From JAAEKA01 sp049299095 (GTDB lineage: Bacteria > Chloroflexota > Anaerolineae > JAAEKA01), in the NCBI GenBank assembly GCA_049299095.1, contig JBAQWV010000061.1, positions 1 through 64,000 on the forward strand: a stretch of 64,000 nt of DNA, read 5' to 3'. Shown here in pieces: positions 8,152-16,263 of this stretch. Below the pieces are notes generated by a model. The model ran no database searches and was not told where the DNA came from. It saw only the letters and a list, made by a program, of their open reading frames with translations. Each line of letters starts with the position of its first letter. The stretch's first letter is position 1. The position numbers and the translations under genes are program-made.

Positions 8152-8610
8152 TTAGCCCAGCGCCTCGCGCACCAGTTGATTGACCAGCTTACCATCAGCG
8201 CGGCCCTGCATTCGCGCCATCGCTGTGCGCATCACCAGGCCCATATCTTTGGCGCTGGCAGCCCCCGTTTCAGTCACGACCTGCTGCACAATAGCTTGCA
8301 TCTCCGCCAAATCCAGTTGTTTGGGTAAATACTGTTCCAGCACGGCCAATTCGGCCTCTTCAATCTTGACCAGATCGCTGCGGCCGGCTTTGCTGAACTC
8401 CGCGATGGAATCGCGCCGCTGGCTGGCTTGTTTGGCGATTACCTTCAACGCCTCTTCGTCGCTCAGGGCTGCGCCGATGCCTTCGCTGGCGCGTTTATCT
8501 ACCAGTGCGTTGGCAAATGCAGTTTTTACCGAGCGCAGGGTGCGCTTGCGGTCTTCATCGCGCGCCAGCATGGCCGCTTTCAAATCTTGATCAATTTGTT
8601 CAACAAGCAT
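8152..8610 (-). CDS. yqeY: GatB/YqeY domain protein
   Basis: 152 aa from the ATG at 8610 (MLVEQIDQDLKAAM), preceded by AAGGAAA. YqeY proteins carry the GatB tail domain and are thought to act on or near tRNA, but a precise role is not established. The family segments KRTLRSVKTAFANALVDKR and KDMGLVMRTAMARMQGRADG are present. It is 9 nt upstream of pgpH. An alternative start at 8628 adds six residues and lacks a better ribosome site. Confidence 0.9.
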   Translation of the reverse strand: MLVEQIDQDLKAAMLARDEDRKRTLRSVKTAFANALVDKRASEGIGAALSDEEALKVIAKQASQRRDSIAEFSKAGRSDLVKIEEAELAVLEQYLPKQLDLAEMQAIVQQVVTETGAASAKDMGLVMRTAMARMQGRADGKLVNQLVREALG

Positions 8611-8704
8611 GACGAGTTTCCTTAACACCAGTAATAAACCAGCACTTCCATAGGCTGGTTGACATTATGTATAGACGCCATTATACCACGCCTAAGTTCC
8701 GCCA

Positions 8705-9928
8705 TCAAACAGCATCCAGCAGGCGGGCCGCGGCAGCAATCACCTGCGACGCGGCAATATCGCGCACGCAGCCATGTTCCGGCAAGGCCGCGGCGGGCCA
8801 GTCCAACCGATTGCAGGGAATACACGCCCAGTCGGAAACCAGCACGCGGTGACGCTGCGGGTTGCCCCACGGGCCAAACGTGCGTTGATCCACCGGGCCA
8901 TACAGGTGCAGCGTGGGCGCGCCCACGGCCACCGCCAGGTGCAGCGGGCCACTGTCCGGGCCGATTACCAGCGCGCAGCGGCGATAGAGCGCAGCCAGCG
9001 TGTCGAGGTCTGTCTGACCAGCCAGCGAGCGTGCGGTGCCGGCCGGTAGCGCGGCCAGCACCGGCTCGATCAGCGCGGCCTCGCCTGTGGAGCCGGTGAA
9101 CACCACGCGTGCGCCGCGCGCCTGCACGAGCCAGTTTGCCAGCTCAACCCAGCCCGCGGTGCGCCACCGCTTCACCGCTGCACCGCTGCCGGGGTGCAGC
9201 GCCACGACGGGCCGCCCATCATCGGGCAGCAGGCGCGCGGCTGCACCTTCAGCCGCAGCAGGGATCACAAAACGCAGCGGTGGGGCGTCGGTTTCCGCAG
9301 CGGGCAGGGTGCGCCCTGTGGCGGCCAGCGCCAACGCTAGATTTTGCAAAACCTCGTGCCGACCGGCGCGATAGGGCACGGCGTGCGTCAAAAACGGCTG
9401 CACTTCGGCCACTGCATAGCCAACACGCTGCGGAATGCCTGCTGCCGCCGCCAGCCACGCCCCCCACCAGTGATCGAAACGCAGGATCAGCGCCAGATCG
9501 AACGACAGCCCAGCCAGCCGCCGCGCTTCCTCTCTCAACAGGCGATAGGGTGCAAGCGGGTTATCTTGGGCCGTGCGCGTGAAGCCGGGAAATGGGCAGG
9601 TGAGCAGCGCGTCAAGATCGGGGGTATTGGCCAGCACAGCCTGCCCCCACGGGCCAGTCAGCGCAGTGATCTGCGCCTCCGGCAAGCTCTGACGCAAAAC
9701 ATGTAGCATCGGGGTGGTGAAAAGTAGGTCGCCGAGGTGATCGGGGCGGATCAGAAGGATGCGACGCGGTGGGTGGGTGGCCGCGGGCCGGGGATAGCTG
9801 CGTCCCCAGGCGCGCAAGAGGCGCAACCGCACTTGTTGGCGCGCGTTGCGGGTGGGCGCGGCGGTATGTGCAGCCTGATGCTGGAGCGCCAACGCGTGCC
9901 GCTGCGCGGCCGGGGTGATCTCATCCAT
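8705..9928 (-). CDS. GT9 family glycosyltransferase (heptosyltransferase-like)
   Basis: 407 aa. The GT9 (GT-B fold) hallmarks are ILLIRPDHLGDLLFTTPML near residue 55, ALHPGSGAAVKRW in the middle, and GPDSGPLHLAVAVGAPTLHLYGP in the nucleotide-sugar site. In Gram-negatives this family adds ADP-heptose to LPS. In a Chloroflexota-like host without LPS genes it more likely builds another surface glycan; donor and acceptor are unknown. Several cysteines cluster near the C-terminus (VSDWACIPCNRLDW), as in other GT9 proteins. It is 32 nt downstream of the GT4 gene at 9961 and probably in the same operon. Confidence 0.88.
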   Translation of the reverse strand: MDEITPAAQRHALALQHQAAHTAAPTRNARQQVRLRLLRAWGRSYPRPAATHPPRRILLIRPDHLGDLLFTTPMLHVLRQSLPEAQITALTGPWGQAVLANTPDLDALLTCPFPGFTRTAQDNPLAPYRLLREEARRLAGLSFDLALILRFDHWWGAWLAAAAGIPQRVGYAVAEVQPFLTHAVPYRAGRHEVLQNLALALAATGRTLPAAETDAPPLRFVIPAAAEGAAARLLPDDGRPVVALHPGSGAAVKRWRTAGWVELANWLVQARGARVVFTGSTGEAALIEPVLAALPAGTARSLAGQTDLDTLAALYRRCALVIGPDSGPLHLAVAVGAPTLHLYGPVDQRTFGPWGNPQRHRVLVSDWACIPCNRLDWPAAALPEHGCVRDIAASQVIAAAARLLDAV

Positions 9929-9960
9929 GAGAAAAGATAGAAACGAAAAACCGGGTGGAT

Positions 9961-11286
9961 TTATGTGTTGGACGGGGCTGAATCGTCGGTGCTGAACCCG
10001 TTGACGCCGAGATCGTGGTATACCGCTTCCAGCCGCGGCACAATCGCCTGCCAGCCATAGTGTTGTTCCACGAACTGCCGCGCGGCCGCGCCCATCTGTT
10101 TACGGCGCGCGGGATCGTTGAGCAAGGCCACCACCGCACGGGCAAAGGCCTCGGCGTCGTCGGCAAAGAGCACTTCACGGCCATCCTGCAACGAAAACCC
10201 TTCGCTGCCGAGCTGCGTCGAAACCAGCGCGCGGCGCATCGCCATTGCTTCCAGCACCTTGAGCCGCGTGCCGCCCCCCATGCGCAGCGGCGCGACATAA
10301 ACCGCGGCTGCGGCGATGTGGGCGCGAATGTCGGGCACGAAGCCGGCCACAGTGACGCCGGGCTGCTGCGTGAGCGCCTGTACGCGCGGGTGCGGCTCCT
10401 TACCGACGATCACAAACTGTGCGTCGGGCACGGCACGGCGCACCAGCGGCAACACGTCGTTGGCAAACCAGGTCACGCCGTCAATGTTGGGGCGAAAATC
10501 CATCTTGCCGGTAAACACCAACGCGTTGGGGCCGTAGTCAGGCGCTTGCGCATCGTTTTCACGGCGGTAAGTGCCGTAGTAATCCAGATCAACGCCGTTG
10601 GGGATCACCGTCACATCCAGCCGCGGGTCCAGTTCCAGCAGAGCCGCGCGGTCGGCATCGGACACGGCAATCACGCGGTCAGCTTGCTGGCAAATCTGGC
10701 GCTCGTAGCGGCGCAGCTTTTTCCATTGGATGCGCGAATAGAGTGCGGCATGCCAGCGGGTCGGCTTGTGGCGATCCGTTTCCCAGGCGCGTTGTTGCAG
10801 CACGAACTCGGCGTTGTGATCGTCGAACACCAGCCGCGGCCGGCCAATCGGGATGGTGGGCAGGTTATCTTTTTGCTGTGCGTTGCGCCATAACGGGTGT
10901 TGCAGCAGCCACAAGCCGTAGGGGGCCATCTCGATCCCCTCGATCTGCACCACGTCGTAGCGATACCGTTCCAGCAACATGCCGAGGCGCGCCTGAAAGG
11001 TGCTGGACGCCAGCCGCAAGCCCATATCTGGGGAAGCGGAGGTCAGTGTGGTCCAGGCACGGCGTACCAACGAGCGTGGCGCGGGCATGGGGACGGCCTC
11101 GATGACCGAGCAATAGCGCGGCAGCGGCGAGTTGTCGGGTGGATCGTCGTCGCTGTTTTGGAAGCAGAGCAAATGAATTTCGTAATGCTCGGCCAGGTTG
11201 GCGATCAGGTTGTAGTTGCGGATGGTCGTGCCTTGATGCGGGGGATAAGGCACTTGTGGCGTCAGGAAGAGCAAACGCCGGGTCAT
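9961..11286 (-). CDS. GT4-type glycosyltransferase
   Basis: 441 aa. The N-terminal Rossmann half begins MTRRLLFLTPQVPYPPHQGT, the typical opening of group-1/GT4 transferases, with a glycine-poor loop for the acceptor. The C-terminal donor site has KMDFRPNIDGVTWF and LKVLEAMAMRRALVST with the EX7E-like region. The start at 11286 overlaps the stop of the upstream glycosyltransferase as ATGA, so translation is coupled; upstream in-frame codons run inside that gene and are rejected. The protein likely adds one sugar during exopolysaccharide or surface-glycan synthesis; the sugar is unknown. Confidence 0.9.
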   Translation of the reverse strand: MTRRLLFLTPQVPYPPHQGTTIRNYNLIANLAEHYEIHLLCFQNSDDDPPDNSPLPRYCSVIEAVPMPAPRSLVRRAWTTLTSASPDMGLRLASSTFQARLGMLLERYRYDVVQIEGIEMAPYGLWLLQHPLWRNAQQKDNLPTIPIGRPRLVFDDHNAEFVLQQRAWETDRHKPTRWHAALYSRIQWKKLRRYERQICQQADRVIAVSDADRAALLELDPRLDVTVIPNGVDLDYYGTYRRENDAQAPDYGPNALVFTGKMDFRPNIDGVTWFANDVLPLVRRAVPDAQFVIVGKEPHPRVQALTQQPGVTVAGFVPDIRAHIAAAAVYVAPLRMGGGTRLKVLEAMAMRRALVSTQLGSEGFSLQDGREVLFADDAEAFARAVVALLNDPARRKQMGAAARQFVEQHYGWQAIVPRLEAVYHDLGVNGFSTDDSAPSNT

Positions 11287-12428
11287 GGCAATTCCTCCGG
11301 TCCGGCCACGGCGCGCCGGTACACGGCCAGCGTTTCGGCGGCGGCGCGCTCCCACGAGAAGGTGCGGGCGCGAGCCAGCCCCTTGGCGCGCAGCGTGGCG
11401 CGCAGGTCTTGGTCGTCCAGCAGGCGATGCAGCGCCACAGCCAGTTCCTCGTCGTTGTTGGGGTCAATCAACAGCCCGGCGTCGCCCACCACTTCCGGCA
11501 AGCTGGACACGTTGGATACCACCACGGGCAGCCCGCAGGCCATTGCTTCCAGCGGCGTCAGTCCGAAGCCTTCGTAATAAGCGGGATGCGCCAGACAGCT
11601 TGCCAGGTTGTACAGATAGACCAGATCGCCGTTTTCGACGCGGCCCAGGAAGGTAACATGCTGACGCAGATCGAGCTGTTCTACTGTGTCAAAGATTTGG
11701 TCGGCCAGCCAGCCGGTCGAGCCAGCCAGCACCAGCCCGGTCGTCACTTTGTAGGTATCGCGCAGGCGACGATAGGCCTTCAACAGGGTTTCAATGTTCT
11801 TGCGCGGCTCAATCGTACTGACGAAAAGGATAAATTCGTCTGGCAGGGGGAACTTGTGGCGAATGGAAGCCAGTGCTTCTTCGCGCGCCAGGGGACGATA
11901 GAGCGGATCAGCCGCTTCGTAGACCACCGTAATCTTGTTGCGCGGCGCACCCAGCAGCTTGACCAGGTCGTTTTTGGTGCTTTCGGAGACCGCGATAATG
12001 TGATCGGCGCGCTCAATGGCCGCGTCAATCTGGCCGTAATAGCGGGCGCTATCTTCGGTCAGGAAGTGTGGCCAACGCAAAAAGGCCAGGTCGTGGACGG
12101 TAATCACCGATTTGAAGCGATGGACACGCAGCGGTGGAATGAAATCGGGGCTGTGCAGCACCTCTGCGCGCAAACCGCGCAACGTCGGGCGCGCGGCAAA
12201 CTCCGCAGCCAGCAGCCCTTGCTCCAGGCGGTGATGGCTCGGTGTCCACAGGCTATGCGTCTGTACATTGGCCCCTTCCACCAGCACGCGGTGGTCTTTG
12301 CGGCTTTGCAGCAGGATGTATTGGTTGGCCGGAGCAAGACGCGCTAAAGCCTGGGCCAGATGAACGGTATATTGACCGATCCCTGCGCCGGTGTAATAAG
12401 CGATGCGAGTATCAATAGCAATACGCAT
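11283..12428 (-). CDS. GT4 family glycosyltransferase, first gene of the GT operon
   Basis: 381 aa, GT-B fold. It starts MRIAIDTRIAYYTGAGIGQY, the pattern of mannosyl/glucosyl GT4 enzymes. The linker VSTIEPRKNIETLLKAY and the donor motif HPAYYEGFGLTPLEAMACGLPVVVS (the two Glu of EX7E are E in YYEGF and E in PLEAM) are clear. It heads a three-gene operon (GT4, GT4, GT9) running to 8705. A good promoter lies 90 bp upstream, and a LacI-type operator lies beyond that. Confidence 0.93.
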   Translation of the reverse strand: MRIAIDTRIAYYTGAGIGQYTVHLAQALARLAPANQYILLQSRKDHRVLVEGANVQTHSLWTPSHHRLEQGLLAAEFAARPTLRGLRAEVLHSPDFIPPLRVHRFKSVITVHDLAFLRWPHFLTEDSARYYGQIDAAIERADHIIAVSESTKNDLVKLLGAPRNKITVVYEAADPLYRPLAREEALASIRHKFPLPDEFILFVSTIEPRKNIETLLKAYRRLRDTYKVTTGLVLAGSTGWLADQIFDTVEQLDLRQHVTFLGRVENGDLVYLYNLASCLAHPAYYEGFGLTPLEAMACGLPVVVSNVSSLPEVVGDAGLLIDPNNDEELAVALHRLLDDQDLRATLRAKGLARARTFSWERAAAETLAVYRRAVAGPEELP

Positions 12429-12517
12429 AGCGGCCTAGCGGTTTGTCATTGGGGGATGATGGACAAAAAAACCCCCACGCCCAACAAGGCATGGAGGCAA
12501 CAGTGCCTGACTTGACT

Positions 12518-12546
12518 ACTATACCACAGGCTCACAGGCACTGCAA
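12518..12546 (-). promoter_or_regulatory. Sigma70 promoter of the glycosyltransferase operon
   Basis: Reading the minus strand: TTGCAG (12546-12541), 17-bp spacer, TATAGT (12523-12518). The arms GTGCCTG/CAGGCAC enclose the -10 as an inverted repeat (12534-12540 and 12502-12508), a possible extra operator. Confidence 0.6.
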
Positions 12547-12569
12547 GTTGGATCATAGGGTATGATTAC

Positions 12570-12581
12570 GTAAACGCTTAC
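12570..12581. promoter_or_regulatory. LacI-type operator copy upstream of the GT operon promoter
   Basis: GTAAACGCTTAC has the LacI-family form (GTAA-N-CG-N-TTAC). It sits 24 bp upstream of the -35 of the GT operon, overlapping the stop codon of the regulator gene at 12578. The 16 bases 12566-12581 are identical to part of the palindrome at 39331-39376. Confidence 0.5.
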
Positions 12582-13687
12582 TCGCGCGCCTCGCGGCTGA
12601 CAAGGCCCAACTGGATCGCTTTGGCGACGGCGGCGGCACGCGTGTTCACATCCAGCTTGCTAAAAATAGCTTTCAGATGACGCTTAACAGTGTTGTCGGA
12701 GATGACCAGCACATCAGCCATTTCTTTGTTGGTTAGTCCCTTTTTTAGCAAAGTAAGCACTTCTTGCTCACGGACAGTCAACGCGCCTTCTGTGCCCCCT
12801 GGCAGCCGCATAGCCTCGGCAACCGCACGGCGGAATGCAGCCCGATCAAATGCACGCTTTTCCAGAAAAGCCACGATGTCGTAGTCGTCATACGCTTGCT
12901 CCACCGCGGTCGGCAGTGCAGAGCCGCTGACCACAATCGCCGGAAACTGCGCCTTTTTGGCGATGCCCAGCAGACGCAGGCCGTCGGTGTTGTCGTCCGG
13001 GGCCAATGTGTTAGCCAGCGACAAATCCGCCACCATCAGCGCATAGGATGTACGGCGCAGAAAGCCCAACGCCTCACCGTAGCTGCGGCAATCATCCACC
13101 ATGAACCCCTGCTCGACCAGCAGTTCAGCCAAGATGCTGGCCCAACCAGCGTCATCTTCGACCACCAGCGCGCGGCGTAGCGAGCCGTTGGCCTGCGCCA
13201 CATCGAGCTGAGCCAGCGGTATAGGCGGCGCGGCGGGGGCAGGTGTGCCGGTTGACGCAGATGCAGCTACGCCCGCGCTATGCGCGTCCACGGGTGCGCT
13301 GCTCAACGCCTGCTGCAAGACTGCGCGGAATTCGCTGCGGCGGAAGGTTTCCTTGCGCAGGCAGGTGAACGCGCCATGCTCGGTCAGCGCACTGACGGCG
13401 ATTTCGACGGTGGCGTAGCCGCTGAGCAGCAAGGCCACGCAACCCGGATCATGACGGCGCAATGCGTCCAGAATGCGCAGGCCGTCCTGGTTGCGGTGGT
13501 CAATCTTACCCAGCGACAAATCCACCACGGCTAGCCGGTGCGGCGCGGCGCGCAGGGCGGCAATGGCCGCGTCCAGAGTAGCGGCCACGTCCACGGCAAA
13601 GCCTTGATCCTGCAAGATTTCGCTGAGAATTTGCTGCCACGAGAGATCGTCTTCAATCACCAGGGCGCGTAAAAAGGGTGTTTGCAT
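12578..13687 (-). CDS. Double-receiver LuxR-type response regulator
   Basis: 369 aa with REC1-REC2-HTH order. REC1 (about 5-128) has EDD at 12-14, phospho-acceptor D56 in AVVDLSLG, S89 and K112. REC2 (about 172-292) has EDD at 177-179, D221 in MVADLSLA, S254 and K277. The LuxR/FixJ HTH (about 303-365) has LTVREQEVLTLLKKGLTNKE. Both receivers keep the phosphorylation residues, so it could integrate two phosphorelay inputs. No histidine kinase is adjacent, so its partner is elsewhere. It lies directly upstream of and co-directional with the GT operon, which suggests control of surface glycans (inference). Confidence 0.88.
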   Translation of the reverse strand: MQTPFLRALVIEDDLSWQQILSEILQDQGFAVDVAATLDAAIAALRAAPHRLAVVDLSLGKIDHRNQDGLRILDALRRHDPGCVALLLSGYATVEIAVSALTEHGAFTCLRKETFRRSEFRAVLQQALSSAPVDAHSAGVAASASTGTPAPAAPPIPLAQLDVAQANGSLRRALVVEDDAGWASILAELLVEQGFMVDDCRSYGEALGFLRRTSYALMVADLSLANTLAPDDNTDGLRLLGIAKKAQFPAIVVSGSALPTAVEQAYDDYDIVAFLEKRAFDRAAFRRAVAEAMRLPGGTEGALTVREQEVLTLLKKGLTNKEMADVLVISDNTVKRHLKAIFSKLDVNTRAAAVAKAIQLGLVSREARE

Positions 13688-13717
13688 GAATGGGTGTAAA
13701 TAGCCAGATCAGCTAAT

Positions 13718-13747
13718 TTGTGGCATGATAGCGCCGTTGCGTATCAT
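13718..13747 (+). promoter_or_regulatory. Possible promoter of the Nudix gene
   Basis: TTGTGG (13718-13723), 18 bp, TATCAT (13742-13747). ATGATA and TATCAT form an inverted repeat across the spacer and -10, in the divergent gap with the regulator gene at 12578-13687. Confidence 0.35.
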
Positions 13748-13810
13748 AGCCCGGTTAAACTGCTTTGGCAACTCTTGCCAACGGATGAGCCGGGTAGGAA
13801 GAAAGCGGTT

Positions 13811-14377
13811 ATGCTGGACGAAGCTGAAATCAAGGCGCTGGCGCAGCAATTGGGCGAGCCGGTATGGCAACGCGTGGATTGTGATATGGGCTATGACCTG
13901 TTCATGACGCGTTTTCTGCGCGCACGGGACCGTCGTGGCGAGGTGGTGCTGGTTCTGGAACGCGGCGATGGCCGCATCCTGCTGCACCGCAAAGCGCATT
14001 ACGACGCCGATCATTTTCGCCTGTTGACGGGCGGCATCCAGCCGGATGAGCCGGTGCTGGCGGCGGCGCTGCGCGAGGCCGCGGAGGAGACTGGCCTCGC
14101 GGTGACGCCGGTGCGTTTTCTGGCTGTGCTGGACACCACACTGCACTTTGATCACATCCCGATCCCTTTTACCTCCTGCTTGCTGCACCTGCGCGCAACC
14201 GGCGGCGAGCTGCGTGCGCCGATGGACGGCGAAGTGGCTGAATTTAGCTGCTGCACTGCGGCAGAGCTGCCCTCGGTGGCCGCTACCCTGCGTGCAATCC
14301 CCGGTGAACGCGGCTACTGGGGCCGCTGGCGCGCCGTGGCGCACGATGTAGCCGCCGCCTGTCTGAACCAGAGCTGA
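13811..14377 (+). CDS. Nudix hydrolase
   Basis: 188 aa. The Nudix box G-x5-E-x7-RE-U-x-EE-x-GU is complete: GGIQPDEPVLAAALREAAEE followed by TGL, around residues 75-97. The enzyme cleaves a nucleoside diphosphate linked to another group; the substrate is not predictable. The ATG at 13811 (MLDEAEIKALAQQ) has an AGGAAG ribosome site 9-14 nt before it and is preferred over the upstream start at 13718, which would overlap the probable promoter. Divergent from the response regulator. Confidence 0.88.
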   Translation: MLDEAEIKALAQQLGEPVWQRVDCDMGYDLFMTRFLRARDRRGEVVLVLERGDGRILLHRKAHYDADHFRLLTGGIQPDEPVLAAALREAAEETGLAVTPVRFLAVLDTTLHFDHIPIPFTSCLLHLRATGGELRAPMDGEVAEFSCCTAAELPSVAATLRAIPGERGYWGRWRAVAHDVAAACLNQS

Positions 14378-14416
14378 AGAACAAACGGGTTGTTTCATTC
14401 TTCACGCTTCACAGTT

Positions 14417-16150
14417 ATGCTTAAACACCGTTTTCACCCCGACCGCGAATTAATCCTGCTGTTCGTGCTGGCCGTGTTTGCGTTGGTGCCGCTGGTCAGC
14501 CCCGGCTACTTTTTCAACGCGCACGACGCCGACCATTCAGTCTTTTTCCTTATCGAATTCGATAAAGGCATCCGTGACGGCATCCTCTGGCCGCGCTGGG
14601 GGCCTGATCACGCGATGGGGTATGGCTATCCCATCTGGTTGATCTACGCGCCATTGGCCTATTATGGGGGTGAGTTCTTTCACTTGCTGGGGCTGGGCTT
14701 CACGGCCGCAGTGAAAGCGACCTGGGCCGTGGGGTTCCTGTGGGGCGGCTGTGGTATGTACTTTCTGTTGCGACGCTGGTTTGGTCGCACATCGGCGGGG
14801 CGTGCGGCTGCCCTGATCGGCGGGCTGTTGTATGTCTATGCGCCCTATCACCTGCTGACGATCTATGTGCGCGCGGCGCTGGCCGAATTCAGTGCGATGG
14901 CCTGGTTCCCGTGGGTGCTGCTGGCCTTCGACCGGCTGTTCGATGCCGACACGCCGCGGCCTTGGCGCTCGGTGGCGCTGGCCGCGCTGGCCTATGCCGG
15001 CTTGCTGCTCACTCACACCGGCACGATCCTGCTGTTTACCCCGCTGTTGCTGGCCTTTTTGTTGTTGCGCCTGCTGCAAAGTGTGCGGTGGCAGCCGTGG
15101 CCGCGCTCGCGCGGCACAGCGCTGCGGGTGGCCGCAGGCGGATTTTTGGCCGTCGGTCTGGCTGCCCTTTTCCTGTTTCCAATGGTGCTGGAACAGCGGT
15201 TTATCGCCGAGGAGCAGTGGGTGCAGGGCAGCTATGGCTACCGCGGGCACTTCGTTTACGCCAGCCAATGGCTTGACCCGCTCTGGGGCTATGGCTATTC
15301 CGACGATCTGAACGGGCCGAACGACGGCATGAGCTTCCAACTGGGTACGGTCGGGGTGGCGCTAGCACTGGTCGCCGCGGCCATTGGCCTGCGCCGCAAG
15401 GGTGGGCAGCGTGCGCTGACGCTCTTCTTCCTGTTGGCAACGCTGGCGGTGCTCTTTTTAATGTCGCCCGCGTCGGTACACTTGTGGGATGGCTTCGGCC
15501 CGGCGGCCCTGATCCAGTTTCCTTGGCGCTTGCTGGGACTGGCGAGCTTTGGGCTGTCCATTTTGGGTGGCGCGGTGGTCGCCAGTTTATTGCCTGCAGA
15601 GGACAAAAGCCCAGTCGGGCTGGCTGGGCTGCTGGCGCTGGTCATCGTCCTGGGCAGCCTGCCCTTCACCTTGCCGCAGTACACACTGATTGAACCGCTC
15701 GACGAGAGCGTCGGTTCGATCATGCGCTTCGAGATGGCATATCCCGATATGATCGGGCGCATGGCCGACACACAGACAACTTTTACCGAAACGCCGCTGT
15801 TGGCACAGTATTTAAGTGGCCAGCCGCTGGAAAAAGCCGCTTTGCTCAGCGGCGACGGCAGCGTGCATACGACCCATGTCGGCAGTGCGGCGGTGCGGGC
15901 ATCGGTGGATGTAAATGGCCCTGCGACAGTGCAATTCTATACCTATGATTTTCCAGGATGGTATGCTACACTGGACGGGCAGCGCGTGCCGCATCGCACG
16001 CAGCCGCCGTATGGCCTGATCGCGGTGGATGTTCCCGCGGGCCAGCACGACATCGCTATCCGCTTCGGCACTACCCCGGTGCGCACTGCCAGCCTGCTGC
16101 TCTCGCTGGTCAGCCTCGCGCTGACGGTTTGGTTGTTGTGGAAGCGGTGA
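14417..16150 (+). CDS. Polytopic membrane protein, PTPS-related/YfhO-like
   Basis: 577 aa with about 11 predicted membrane helices and a C-terminal beta-rich extracellular domain (about 470-560, WYATLDGQRVPHRTQPPYGL). The first periplasm-facing loop has NAHDADHSVFFLIEF and GPDHAMGYGYPIWLIYAPL, matching the 6-pyruvoyl-tetrahydropterin-synthase-related membrane family common in Chloroflexota. Its general shape is that of GT-C lipid-linked glycosyltransferases (acidic residues in the first loop), so a role in moving sugars or in surface glycan synthesis is plausible but unproven. The ATG at 14417 is chosen because the upstream region is not hydrophobic or conserved. Confidence 0.75.
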   Translation: MLKHRFHPDRELILLFVLAVFALVPLVSPGYFFNAHDADHSVFFLIEFDKGIRDGILWPRWGPDHAMGYGYPIWLIYAPLAYYGGEFFHLLGLGFTAAVKATWAVGFLWGGCGMYFLLRRWFGRTSAGRAAALIGGLLYVYAPYHLLTIYVRAALAEFSAMAWFPWVLLAFDRLFDADTPRPWRSVALAALAYAGLLLTHTGTILLFTPLLLAFLLLRLLQSVRWQPWPRSRGTALRVAAGGFLAVGLAALFLFPMVLEQRFIAEEQWVQGSYGYRGHFVYASQWLDPLWGYGYSDDLNGPNDGMSFQLGTVGVALALVAAAIGLRRKGGQRALTLFFLLATLAVLFLMSPASVHLWDGFGPAALIQFPWRLLGLASFGLSILGGAVVASLLPAEDKSPVGLAGLLALVIVLGSLPFTLPQYTLIEPLDESVGSIMRFEMAYPDMIGRMADTQTTFTETPLLAQYLSGQPLEKAALLSGDGSVHTTHVGSAAVRASVDVNGPATVQFYTYDFPGWYATLDGQRVPHRTQPPYGLIAVDVPAGQHDIAIRFGTTPVRTASLLLSLVSLALTVWLLWKR

Positions 16151-16263
16151 CAAGGTGACATGATAGGCTGGTAGGATCGGTGACTTGGTCATCATTGCTC
16201 AGAACGAGTGGTTTCGATCAAAATCATCAATTCACGAACTACCATTTGCGAGTTTACGAGCGT

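Noticed and set aside
8705..9928. GT9 heptosyltransferase as proof of LPS
   Set aside because: The family has other substrates and no LPS gene is visible; the host looks monoderm.
9961..11355. Longer start of the GT4 gene at 11355
   Set aside because: The extra residues lie inside the upstream gene; ATGA overlap at 11283-11286 fits a coupled start.
11139..12347. Long plus-strand frame of 402 codons over the GT genes
   Set aside because: It lies antisense to two clear glycosyltransferase genes, has no recognisable domain and reads as their shadow.
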